Shown here piece by piece: positions 50,823-59,125 of a stretch of DNA of 64,000 nucleotides. The stretch's first letter is position 1. The number at the start of each line of letters is the position of its first letter. A model generated the notes under the pieces. That model did not search any database, was not told where the DNA came from, and was given only the letters and a program-made list of their open reading frames with translations. Source of the DNA: CALBTQ01 sp036725605 (lineage in GTDB: Bacteria; Lernaellota; Lernaellaia; Lernaellales; Lernaellaceae); NCBI GenBank assembly GCA_036725605.1, contig DAIMDW010000013.1:1-64000 (forward strand), in the 5' to 3' direction. The position numbers and the translations under genes are program-made.

Positions 50823-52213
50823 ATCTCGAATTTCACGGCGCGGTGCGGACGGTCACCGGTTCGGCCCACCTGCTGCGGGTCGGCGACAAGAATTTTCTCA
50901 TCGACTGCGGCATGTTTCAGGGGCCACACTACTTGGAAGAGCGCAACCAACTGCCGTTTTACTTCGACCCGAACATGCTCGACGCCGTGCTGCTGACCCA
51001 CGCGCACATCGATCACAGCGGGCTGATTCCCAAGTTGTACAAGGACGGATATCGCGGCCCGGTGCACGCCACGCGCGCCACGGTCGACCTGGCGCAGATC
51101 ATGCTGCTGGACAGCGCGCACATCGCCGAACGCGACGCCATCGACCACAACCGCCGCGCCCGGCGCAAAGGCCATCCGATGATCCGCCCGATCTTCACCA
51201 CCGAGGAAGCGAGTCAGTCGCTGGAGCAACTGGTGTCGCACAAATACGAGGACGTGCTCGAACTCGCCCCGGGCATCACCGCCGTGTTTCGCGACGCGGG
51301 GCACATTCTGGGCAGCGCGTTCATCGAAATGACCGTGCGCACCGAGGAAGGCGAAAAGCGCATCACCTTCTCCGGCGACGTGGGCAACAAAGATCAAGCG
51401 CTGATTCGCGATCCGTTCAAACCGAATCGGACCGACGTGCTGCTGATCGAATCGACCTACGGCGACCGTCAGCACAGGCCGCGCACCGACACCCTGGCCG
51501 AACTGGCCGATATCCTGATCGAAGCGTGGCGCGATCGCGGCAACGTGATCATCCCCTCGTTCGCCGTCGGCCGCACGCAGGAGATTTTATATCGCTTGCG
51601 CGAGTTGTCGGAGGAAGGCCGCCTGCCCGGCTTCAACGTGTACGTCGACAGCCCGCTGGCGATCAACGCGACGGAGATCGTGCGCAACAATCCGCAGTGT
51701 TACGACGACGAAACGATCTTCGAAATCACCGGCCTGGGCAACGATCCGCTGCTGGTGCCCAACCTGCGTTTCACGCGGGACGCACGCGAATCGATCGCCA
51801 TCAACGACGATGAAAAACCGAGCATCATTATCAGCGCCAGCGGCATGTGCACGGCCGGGCGCATTCTGCATCACCTCAAGCACAACCTGTGGCGGCGCGA
51901 ATGCCACATCGTGTTCGTCGGCTTCCAGGCGGAAGGCTCGCTGGGCCGCATGCTCGTCGACGGCGCGCCGCGGGTGAAGATCTTCGGGCAGGAGATTGTC
52001 GCCGCCGCGCACATCCACACCATCGGCGGTTTGTCGGCGCACGCCGATCGCGACGGCCTGCTGGAGTGGATAGCGCCCGCACTGCACAAGAAAACCAAGG
52101 TGTTCGTCGTACACGGCGAAGAGGAAGCGGCCACGTCGTTCGCCGCGAGCGTCAAAAAGGAATTCGGCAATCCGGCGGTCGTGCCGACCTGGCACGAAAT
52201 CGCCCGGTTTTAA
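50819..52213 (+). CDS. beta-CASP metallo-beta-lactamase nuclease (CPSF/RNA-specificity type)
   Basis: 464 aa. GAVRTVTGSAHLLRVGDKNF, LLTHAHIDHSGLIPKLY (H-x-H-x-D-H), AGHILGSAFIEM, ITFSGDVGNKD, LLIESTYGDR; beta-CASP motifs IIPSFAVGRTQEILYRL and SGMCTAGRILHHL, then IGGLSAHADRDGLLEW and VFVVHGEEEAATSF. This is the full domain set of RNA-processing MBL enzymes (CPSF-73/TTHA0252-like), acting on RNA in the cytosol. Last gene of the run beginning at yebC, converging with lon. Confidence 0.9.
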   Translation: MNLEFHGAVRTVTGSAHLLRVGDKNFLIDCGMFQGPHYLEERNQLPFYFDPNMLDAVLLTHAHIDHSGLIPKLYKDGYRGPVHATRATVDLAQIMLLDSAHIAERDAIDHNRRARRKGHPMIRPIFTTEEASQSLEQLVSHKYEDVLELAPGITAVFRDAGHILGSAFIEMTVRTEEGEKRITFSGDVGNKDQALIRDPFKPNRTDVLLIESTYGDRQHRPRTDTLAELADILIEAWRDRGNVIIPSFAVGRTQEILYRLRELSEEGRLPGFNVYVDSPLAINATEIVRNNPQCYDDETIFEITGLGNDPLLVPNLRFTRDARESIAINDDEKPSIIISASGMCTAGRILHHLKHNLWRRECHIVFVGFQAEGSLGRMLVDGAPRVKIFGQEIVAAAHIHTIGGLSAHADRDGLLEWIAPALHKKTKVFVVHGEEEAATSFAASVKKEFGNPAVVPTWHEIARF

Positions 52214-52241
52214 AAAGAACCGGCCGGGCAAGCCCGGCCGG
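52211..52241 (-). terminator. terminator for lon (minus strand)
   Basis: CCGGCCGGGC (52220-52229) and GCCCGGCCGG (52232-52241) form a perfect 10-bp stem; on the minus strand it is followed by TTCTTTTTAAAA, so it best terminates lon. On the plus strand it lies after the nuclease stop but has no U tract. Confidence 0.75.
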
Positions 52242-52264
52242 AGTCGGTTGCTGTTCGCGAACGT

Positions 52265-54592
52265 TCAGTGCACCAGGGCGTGCTTGAGCGCTTCGTCGAT
52301 GTGATTGATGAAGTGCAGCGTCAGCCCTTTGCGGATCTCCTCGGGAATCTCATCCAGATCCTTTTTGTTCTTCTCGGGCAACATGACGACCTTGATGCCC
52401 GCGCGCCGCGCGGCGAGCACCTTTTCCTTGATGCCGCCGACCGGCAGGATCTGTCCGCGCAACGTCACTTCGCCGGTCATCGCCATGTCGTGATTGACGC
52501 ACTTGCCGGTGAACAGACTAGCCAGCGCCGACAAGAGCGTGATGCCCGCCGACGGCCCGTCTTTGGGAATCGCGCCGGCCGGGATGTGAATGTGCACGTC
52601 GACCTGCTCGAACTGATCGGGGTCGATGCCGAAGTCCTCGGCCTTGGAGCGCAGATAGGACAGCGCCGCCTTGGCCGACTCCTTCATCACGTCGCCCAAC
52701 TGGCCGGTGAGAATCAGGTTGCCCTTGCCTTTCATCATCGTCGCTTCGATGAAGAGGATGTCGCCGCCGGTGGGCGTCCAGGCCATGCCGGTGGCCACGC
52801 CGGGCACCGCGGTGCGTTCGGCGACCTCGGGGAAGAATACTTGCGGACCGAGATAGGTGGCGACGAGGTTTTTATTCACGCGCACCTTTTCGGCTTCGCC
52901 CGAGGCGATGCGCTTGGCCGCGCCTCGGCACAGCGCGGCGATGTTGCGCTTGAGCCCGCGCACGCCGGCCTCGCGCGTGTACTTGTCGATGACCTCGTTG
53001 AGCGCGCCGTCGGAAATCGAAAACATTTCGGGCTTCAGGCCGTGGTTTTCCATCTCTTCGGCGATCAGGTGTTTCTTGGCGATGAGCACCTTTTCTTCCT
53101 GGGTGTAGCCGGGGATCTCGATGATTTCCATGCGGTCGCGCAACGGCGGCGGAATGGTGTCGGCGACGTTGGCCGTGCCGATGAACAACACGCGACTCAG
53201 GTCGTAGGGGATGGCCAGGTAGTTGTCCATGAACGAATCGTTCTGCTCAGGATCGAGCACTTCGAGCAACGCCGAGGAGGGATCGCCGCGAAAATCCTTA
53301 CCGACCTTGTCCAGCTCGTCGAGCATGAACACCGGGTTGGCCGTGCCGGCCTTTTTGATGCCCTGGATGATGCGCCCCGGCAACGCGCCGATGTACGTGC
53401 GCCGGTGACCGCGAATTTCCGCCTCGTCGTGAATGCCGCCCAGGCTCATGCGCACGAACTCGCGGTCCATCGCCCGCGCGACCGATTTGCCCAGCGACGT
53501 TTTGCCGACGCCCGGGGGGCCGATCAGGCAGAGGATCGGGCCTTTGACGTCGGGCTTGAGTTTGCGCACCGACAGGTATTCGAGGATGCGCTTTTTCACG
53601 CGCTGCAGGCCGTAGTGATCTTCGTTGAGGATGCGCTCGGCGTCGTTGATGTCCAGGTGATCTTCGGACATCTTGTTCCACGGCAATTCCATGAGCGTGT
53701 CGATGTACGTTTTGGAAACGGTGTATTCCGGCGACGAGGTCGGGATCTTGCCCAGGCGCTTGAGTTCCTTCTCGACGGTCTTGCGCGCCTCGTCGGACAG
53801 TTGCAGCTCGTCGAGCTTCTTGCGCACGTCGGCGATTTCGTCCTCGACCGATTCGTCCTCGCCCAGTTCCTTGCGGATCGCCTCCATCTGCTTGCGCAGG
53901 TAGTAGTCGCGCTGGCTCTTGTCCATCTCGCCTTTGACCTGGCGATCGATTTTCTTTTTGGTTTCCAACAGCGAGAGTTCGGTCTGCAACATGCGCAGCA
54001 CGTCGCGCGAACGTTCTTTGACGTCCAGTTGCTGCAGCACTTTGATTTTCTCGTCGATCGGCATCGACAGGTGGGAAACGACCAGGTCGCACAGCATGCC
54101 CGGCTTGTCCATCTCCTGAATGAAGTGCTTGGCTTCCTGCGGCAGCGACGGATTCTTCGCGATGATGTCGATGGCCAATTCCTTGATTTGGGTCAACAGC
54201 GCGTGCGCCTCGGCGTCGTCGTCGTGGTAGTCCTCGGGGTATTCCACGTCGACGCGCACGATCGGCGTCATGTCGCTGAAACGAACGATTTTTATGCGGT
54301 GCAGCCCTTGCAGCAGCACGGTCTTGCCACCGCGACGATCCTCCGCCGTTTTCAGAATTTTCGCGGCCACGCCGATGTGATGAATGTCGGCGCCGGTCGG
54401 TTCCTCGACCTCGGGATCGAACTGCGTGAAGACACCCAGGATGCCGTGCTCTTTTTGCGCAACTTCCAGTGCATTAAGAGAAAAGGCGCGTCCGACGGCC
54501 ATCGGCGCAATCGTCCCGGGAAACAAAGTCGCGTTGCGCAGCGCCAGAACCGGCACATTTTTCGGACGTTGTGGGTCAGCAGAAAATAGCAT
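52265..54592 (-). CDS. lon: ATP-dependent protease Lon
   Basis: 775 aa. LonA: N-terminal substrate domain (VPVLALRNATLFPGTIAPMA), AAA+ module with GPPGVGKTSLGKSVARAMD at about 355, then a C-terminal Ser-Lys protease. The catalytic Ser is in PKDGPSAGITLLSAL (about 680) and Lys in GGIKEKVLAARRAGI (about 720). Degrades misfolded and regulatory proteins. Start chosen at 54592, where GAGG precedes ATG and the family N-terminus begins; the frame open to 54649 is not conserved-looking. Own promoter and terminator, hence monocistronic. Confidence 0.96.
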   Translation of the reverse strand: MLFSADPQRPKNVPVLALRNATLFPGTIAPMAVGRAFSLNALEVAQKEHGILGVFTQFDPEVEEPTGADIHHIGVAAKILKTAEDRRGGKTVLLQGLHRIKIVRFSDMTPIVRVDVEYPEDYHDDDAEAHALLTQIKELAIDIIAKNPSLPQEAKHFIQEMDKPGMLCDLVVSHLSMPIDEKIKVLQQLDVKERSRDVLRMLQTELSLLETKKKIDRQVKGEMDKSQRDYYLRKQMEAIRKELGEDESVEDEIADVRKKLDELQLSDEARKTVEKELKRLGKIPTSSPEYTVSKTYIDTLMELPWNKMSEDHLDINDAERILNEDHYGLQRVKKRILEYLSVRKLKPDVKGPILCLIGPPGVGKTSLGKSVARAMDREFVRMSLGGIHDEAEIRGHRRTYIGALPGRIIQGIKKAGTANPVFMLDELDKVGKDFRGDPSSALLEVLDPEQNDSFMDNYLAIPYDLSRVLFIGTANVADTIPPPLRDRMEIIEIPGYTQEEKVLIAKKHLIAEEMENHGLKPEMFSISDGALNEVIDKYTREAGVRGLKRNIAALCRGAAKRIASGEAEKVRVNKNLVATYLGPQVFFPEVAERTAVPGVATGMAWTPTGGDILFIEATMMKGKGNLILTGQLGDVMKESAKAALSYLRSKAEDFGIDPDQFEQVDVHIHIPAGAIPKDGPSAGITLLSALASLFTGKCVNHDMAMTGEVTLRGQILPVGGIKEKVLAARRAGIKVVMLPEKNKKDLDEIPEEIRKGLTLHFINHIDEALKHALVH

Positions 54593-54621
54593 CGTATATA
54601 CCTCGCTTTCTCCTAACGCTG

Positions 54622-54649
54622 AATATAACCACTCTCCCCCGCCAGACAA
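54622..54649 (-). promoter_or_regulatory. candidate lon promoter
   Basis: On the minus strand TTGTCT (54644-54649) and TATATT (54622-54627), spacer 16 bp, about 30 bp before the lon ATG. No sigma-32-like CCCCAT box or CIRCE element is visible. Confidence 0.4.
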
Positions 54650-54844
54650 GAAAATTCAATGACTCGAACGCTCTTGCCCCTTCCATCGGTTCCGCCTGGA
54701 TAAAAATTGAGAAAATTCCCTGATATGAACGGCTTCTACATGAAATTTTTCATCGCTTTTTTCCGGTTCCGCCCCGGATCGGTTACTTATTTAATATTAT
54801 TCATTTCCCCGCCCGGTGCAACCGCGAACCGTCTTTTGCGGACA

Positions 54845-54873
54845 TTTTATCTTGTTTTCGAATGCGCTATAAT
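54845..54873 (+). promoter_or_regulatory. candidate promoter for the PEBP lipoprotein
   Basis: A perfect TATAAT at 54868-54873; the -35 region (TTTTAT at 54845-54850, 17 bp away) is weak. The start codon is 49 bp downstream. The remaining part of the 329-bp gap 54593-54921 is AT-rich, with no other element recognised. Confidence 0.4.
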
Positions 54874-54921
54874 TTGTTCGCTGCGAAGACAAAACACTTT
54901 CCAAGAAGAAGGAGCATTATC

Positions 54922-55593
54922 ATGGGGAAAAGGAAATGGCCCGCCCTTCTATGCGGAATGGCGATTTTGGTCATGGCAGTCTTGCTCTCCTGCGGCAGCA
55001 GCACTGAAGAGGACGACGATTACAACTACGTGCCCACGGGGGACGACGACGATCCATTCGACTCGCCGAACGGCGGCGGAGGCGACGACGACGATGACGA
55101 CGACGATGATGAGGATTACTTCCGCCTGACCTCGACCGCCTTTGTGGGCAACAGTCTGATACCGGCCAAATACACCTGCGACAATGACGATCCCGACAAC
55201 GGAGTTTCACCGCCCCTGGCCTGGGAAAATCCGCCGGAAGGAACCGTGGCCTTCGCGTTGACCTGCCGCGATCCGGATTCGCCCAGCGGCGACACGCACC
55301 ATTGGGGATTGATCAACATTCCGGCCGGCACATCTTCGTTGAGCGAGGGCGTCAGTCCGAACGGCTCTTTGCCCGACGACGCGTGGGAGACGCTCAATTA
55401 CCTCGACGATCTCGGCTATGCCGGACCGTGTCCGCCCGAAGACGACGACGCGCACCAATACAACTTCACGTTGATCGCGTTGAGTGAGGAGATCACCGCG
55501 CCGGAGGACGACACCGCGTTGGCCGACGTGCTCGGCGACATCGAGGCCGCGACCATCGAAGAGGCCGTGCTCACCGGTTATTATTATCGGTAG
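54922..55593 (+). CDS. Asp-rich lipoprotein with YbhB/YbcL (PEBP) domain
   Basis: 223 aa. Signal peptide and LLSC lipobox (Cys24), then an acidic tether of about 45 residues with an unbroken nine-Asp run. The rest is a PEBP-like domain: LIPAKYTCDNDDPDNGVSPP, LAWENPPEGTVAFALTCRDP, DSPSGDTHHWGLINIPAGT and YNFTLIAL, matching the ligand-site D-P-D-x-P...H-W pattern. Start at 54922 follows AAGGAG; an upstream ATG at 54862 is less likely. Lipid-anchored PEBPs are unusual but the Asp-tether plan recurs in this genome. Ligand unknown. Confidence 0.85.
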   Translation: MGKRKWPALLCGMAILVMAVLLSCGSSTEEDDDYNYVPTGDDDDPFDSPNGGGGDDDDDDDDDEDYFRLTSTAFVGNSLIPAKYTCDNDDPDNGVSPPLAWENPPEGTVAFALTCRDPDSPSGDTHHWGLINIPAGTSSLSEGVSPNGSLPDDAWETLNYLDDLGYAGPCPPEDDDAHQYNFTLIALSEEITAPEDDTALADVLGDIEAATIEEAVLTGYYYR

Positions 55594-56206
55594 AATGAAT
55601 GGTGAATTTCCGATTGTTATCCATCATTATTCTCCATTGCGAAGGGCCGCCGCCGGCCGGCCCGAACGAAAACGGAGAATAATGGCAATACGCATGCCAT
55701 ACCCCTTCCGATGATCGCATGATGCCTTGCCGGCAGGCATCGCCCTGATAAAGGTCAAAACATTCCAGACCCGAAATCGGTTCCAACCGGTAGTGAAGAT
55801 TCGCCGGGAAATGCCTGTCGTTGAAATTGCGTTTTTCCAGTTCAATCGAAAAATAATCGATTTTCGCCACGCTGGCGCTCATGTATAGTTGCTGCTTTTC
55901 GGAAGAACGGCTTTCACGACCATAATGACGATAAGGGCCGGAATAGCGCGGTTTATCTAAATTATAGTAATGACGTTCCGGGTACCCCATATCCAGAAGA
56001 CAATTGAGCAGTTCTTCATTTTCTTCCCGGAATTCGCAAGCGATGTAGCCGTATTCCTCAGCGAGCAACCGTTTGGCTTTGCTTTCGGTCAACGCCCCCC
56101 AGTTCGTGCACGACCAATACGCGCCAAAGTATAAAAGGAACAAACAGCCGATAATAATCAAACAGCCGATTTTCCATTTCTTCCGTTTGACGCCTTTTTT
56201 CTCCAT
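55571..56206 (-). CDS. hypothetical protein with N-terminal membrane anchor
   Basis: 211 aa. Basic start (MEKKGVKRKKWK), one membrane helix with Cys residues (about 13-33), then about 175 residues rich in Tyr, Glu and Arg (YGYIACEFREENEELLNCL). I do not recognise a family. It is AT-richer than the core genes and overlaps the PEBP gene end by 23 bp. There is no good ribosome site before the ATG at 56206, so the start is uncertain. Lies next to a tRNA gene and may be accessory DNA. Confidence 0.5.
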   Translation of the reverse strand: MEKKGVKRKKWKIGCLIIIGCLFLLYFGAYWSCTNWGALTESKAKRLLAEEYGYIACEFREENEELLNCLLDMGYPERHYYNLDKPRYSGPYRHYGRESRSSEKQQLYMSASVAKIDYFSIELEKRNFNDRHFPANLHYRLEPISGLECFDLYQGDACRQGIMRSSEGVWHAYCHYSPFSFGPAGGGPSQWRIMMDNNRKFTIHSTDNNNR

Positions 56207-56232
56207 GAAAAAAAACTAACATTCCGGGCAAA

Positions 56233-56269
56233 GAAAAAAAAGCGGGTAACCCCGATCGGATCACCCGCT
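56233..56269 (-). terminator. terminator of tRNA-Leu
   Basis: On the minus strand AGCGGGT (56269-56263) pairs with ACCCGCT (56247-56241), followed by a run of T residues. It begins 8 bases after the tRNA 3' end. Confidence 0.75.
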
Positions 56270-56276
56270 TTGCATT

Positions 56277-56363
56277 TGGTGCGGAAGGGGGGACTTGAAC
56301 CCCCACGTCCGTACGGACACAGGACCCTGAACCCTGCGCGTCTACCAGTTCCACCACTTCCGC
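56277..56363 (-). tRNA. tRNA-Leu (anticodon CAG)
   Basis: 87 nt including an encoded CCA. The acceptor stem is GCGGAAG with CTTCCGC; TGGTAGACGC is the leucine-type D-loop, and the anticodon loop GGTTCAGGG gives CAG. The long variable arm GTGTCCGTACGGACGT forms a hairpin, and the T arm has GTTCAAGTC. The class II structure and D-loop agree with leucine. Reads CUG codons, abundant in this high-GC genome. Confidence 0.95.
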
Positions 56364-56486
56364 GAACATGCAATGATCAAAAAAGCGCATTACTATCTAC
56401 AAGGACGACCCGTTTTTGTCAAGAGAGATTCACCGTCGAAAACAATTAATTATTCCGCTTGAATATCAGGACATTAGACGAGGCCG

Positions 56487-57032
56487 TCACAACCGCGATT
56501 CTTCCCCGACCTGGGGAACGCGGATCAGCTTCGCCGGGTCATACCCCTGAGTGCGCAGACGCTCGAGAATGTTAGTGTACGTTTCCTCGTCCATTTGCGG
56601 CGTGCGGCTGAGAATCCACAGATACTTGCGCTCGGGATGGCCCACCACGGCGTAGCGGTAATTTTCATCCAGATCGATGATCCAGTAATCGCCGGAGAAC
56701 GGCCAGAAAAAGCTGACTTTCAATTTTGCGTTCGTCGCCGGATCGACGATCCAGGCCTTGCCCCTGGCCGCCTTCGGTTTGCCGTCAAGCGTCTTGAGTC
56801 GGCATTGGTTGAGCACATCGATCCTGCCGTCATCACGCAACGAATAGGTGGCCGTCGCCGCCACGCAATCTCGCTCAAAGCGATTGGGGTAACGGGCGAT
56901 CTCGTACCACACGCCAAGGTACCTTTGCAGATCGACCTTTTCGACCACCTGTGGCGGAGGCGACTGCTCGGCCGCGATTGTTCCTGTCATCAGGAGAAAC
57001 AACAGCATTGACGATAATATTATTTTAATCAT
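56487..57032 (-). CDS. Blc-type lipocalin
   Basis: 181 aa. Signal sequence (about 1-22, no lipobox Cys), so secreted to the periplasm. Lipocalin signature VDLQRYLGVWYEIARYPNRF (G-x-W), then ATYSLRDDGRIDVLNQC, GKAWIVDPATNAKLKVSFFW, GDYWIIDLDENYRYAVVGHP and YLWILSRTPQMDEETY. These match bacterial Blc, which binds lysophospholipids in envelope maintenance. Normal length. Stands alone. Confidence 0.92.
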   Translation of the reverse strand: MIKIILSSMLLFLLMTGTIAAEQSPPPQVVEKVDLQRYLGVWYEIARYPNRFERDCVAATATYSLRDDGRIDVLNQCRLKTLDGKPKAARGKAWIVDPATNAKLKVSFFWPFSGDYWIIDLDENYRYAVVGHPERKYLWILSRTPQMDEETYTNILERLRTQGYDPAKLIRVPQVGEESRL

Positions 57033-57167
57033 TGTTCACCCATTGAATTCGTTTTCTTCCCTCAATGTAAAATCGCTACGCCAAGAAGCAAGGTCGGCAA
57101 AAATATTCTCGCCAATTGTAACTTGCGATACGGACCGTTATAAATGGAGCGCCAAGCAGGGAGGATC

Positions 57168-58994
57168 ATGAGTCACGAACATCTGCCGGTCGATCGCAAA
57201 CAAGCCCGCGCCCGCGGCTGGGACGAGTTGGACGTCGTCATCGTCACCGGCGACGCCAACGTCGATCATCCGTCGTTCCCCGCCGCGCTCCTGGGTCGCG
57301 TGTTGGAGGCGGCGGACTTTCGCGTGGGGATCATCGCCCGGCCTGATCCGCAGGATGTGGAATCGGTCAAACCACTCGGCCTGCCGCGCCTGTTTTTCGC
57401 CGTCACCGCCGGGGCGCTGGATTCGATGGTCGCCAATTACACCGCGCTCAAACGGCGGCGCTCCGACGATCCCTACGCCCCCGGCGGCCAAGCGGGCGGA
57501 CGCCCCGATCGCGCGTTGACCGCCTACGGCAACCTGTTGCGCCGCGCTTACGGCAAAGCCGCGTTCATCGTCGCCGGCGGGTTGGAAGCCTCGTTGCGTC
57601 GCTTCGTGCACTACGATTACTGGAGCGACTCGGTGCGCCGCTCGTTGCTGATGGATTGCGGCGCGGACATTCTCGTGCACGGTATGGGCGAAGGACCGAT
57701 CGTCGCCATCGCACAGCGACTGACCGCTTTGCAAAACGAAATCGACGCGCCCGATGCCGCGCAGCGCCTGGCCGCCGTGCGCGACGTGTCCGGCGTGGTG
57801 TATCGCGTGCCCTTGCGCGAGCCGGAACCGAGCGACGCCGTCGCCCTCCCCGCCGCCGAGGAAGTCGCCGCCGATGCCGACGCCCACCTGCTCGCGTTTC
57901 GCTTGACGGAAAAACATCGCGAGCGACGCCTGTGGCAAAACAACGGCGGCCTGCGGGTGATCGCCAATCCGCCGTGGCCGACGCTGAGCGGCGCGGAACT
58001 CGACCGCATCTACAGCCTGCCCTTCACGCGCAACGCCCACCCGATGTACGCCGGCGCGCGCGTCCCGGCGCTGGAGCAGGTGCGCTTTTCCGTCACCTCG
58101 CATCGCGGCTGCTTCGGCGGTTGCGCGTTTTGCGCCATCGCCGCGCATCAAGGGAAGATCGTGCAAAGCCGCTCGGTGGACTCCGTGCTGACCGAGGTGG
58201 AGCGCATCGCGGCACACCCGGCGTTTCGCGGCACGATCAACGATCTGGGCGGGCCGACCGCGAACATGTACGGCTTGCATTGCACGCGCGAAAATCCGTG
58301 CGATCGTCCGTCGTGCCTGTGGCCGCAGCGCTGTCCCGATCTGCACACCGATCATAGCGCGTATGTGGCGTTGCTGGAAAAAGCGCGGCGCGTGAAAGGG
58401 GTGCAGCACTTGTTCATCACCACCGGCGTGCGCACCGATCTGGCCGTGCTCGACGAACCGTTCGTCGCCGCGCTGGCCAAGCATTACACCTCGGGGCATT
58501 TGAAGATCGCGCCCGAGCACGTGTGCCCCGCCGTGCTCGATCTGATGCGCAAAACCGACATCGCGCACCTGGATCGTTTTCTCGAATTGTACGCGCGCCA
58601 TTCGCAACGCGCCGGCAAGGAACAATACGTGCTGCCGTACCTGATGGCGGCGCATCCGGGCAGCCGTTTGACCGACATGATCGACGTGGCGCTTTACCTG
58701 CGGCAACGCCGCATGCGCGTGGAACAATGCCAGATTTTCACGCCGACGCCGGGCACGATGGCTACGGTGATGTACGCCACCGGCAAGCATCCGCTCACGG
58801 GCGAAGCGGTGTTCGTCGAGCGCGACGCGCAACGAAAACAAATGCAAAAAGCGCTCATCCTGGCGCACCTGCCGGAAAATGCATCGCTGGTGCATAAAGC
58901 CCTGCGGCTGGCCAAACGCGAGGATCTGGTCGAAATTCTGCTTCCCGCAAGCCCGCGCCGTCGCAAACCTTCTCGCCGGAGCCGGCGCGAATAA
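57168..58994 (+). CDS. YgiQ family radical SAM protein
   Basis: 608 aa. N-terminal YgiQ/UPF0313 region (DVVIVTGDANVDHPSFPAAL, FFAVTAGALDSMVANYTALK), radical SAM core with SHRGCFGGCAFCAIAAHQGK (Cys315, Cys319, Cys322 bind a 4Fe-4S cluster), and later VKGVQHLFITTGVRTDL, HYTSGHLKIAPEHVCPAVLD, QIFTPTPGTMATVMY. The catalysed reaction is unknown for the family. Start 57168 follows GGGAGGATC; eight extra codons upstream lack support. The tail is basic. Single gene. Confidence 0.93.
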   Translation: MSHEHLPVDRKQARARGWDELDVVIVTGDANVDHPSFPAALLGRVLEAADFRVGIIARPDPQDVESVKPLGLPRLFFAVTAGALDSMVANYTALKRRRSDDPYAPGGQAGGRPDRALTAYGNLLRRAYGKAAFIVAGGLEASLRRFVHYDYWSDSVRRSLLMDCGADILVHGMGEGPIVAIAQRLTALQNEIDAPDAAQRLAAVRDVSGVVYRVPLREPEPSDAVALPAAEEVAADADAHLLAFRLTEKHRERRLWQNNGGLRVIANPPWPTLSGAELDRIYSLPFTRNAHPMYAGARVPALEQVRFSVTSHRGCFGGCAFCAIAAHQGKIVQSRSVDSVLTEVERIAAHPAFRGTINDLGGPTANMYGLHCTRENPCDRPSCLWPQRCPDLHTDHSAYVALLEKARRVKGVQHLFITTGVRTDLAVLDEPFVAALAKHYTSGHLKIAPEHVCPAVLDLMRKTDIAHLDRFLELYARHSQRAGKEQYVLPYLMAAHPGSRLTDMIDVALYLRQRRMRVEQCQIFTPTPGTMATVMYATGKHPLTGEAVFVERDAQRKQMQKALILAHLPENASLVHKALRLAKREDLVEILLPASPRRRKPSRRSRRE

Positions 58995-59066
58995 CTTTTC
59001 TATGCATCATGTATGCAGATACACTTTTCTCAACGATAGTAAACCTTTCCCGATCATTTTCCCCGG

Positions 59067-59094
59067 TTGACAGCGCGGCCTATTCTGTTACAAA
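59067..59094 (+). promoter_or_regulatory. promoter for the DUF1015-serA-serC operon
   Basis: Perfect TTGACA (59067-59072) and TACAAA (59089-59094), spacer 16 bp, 32 bp before the ATG at 59126. Confidence 0.55.
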
Positions 59095-59125
59095 GGCACG
59101 GAAAATCAGCTCTCTGGGGGTAGGC

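Noticed and set aside
56277..56363. tRNA-Leu as an integration site
   Set aside because: No integrase, no repeated tRNA 3' end and no clear island boundary were found on either side.
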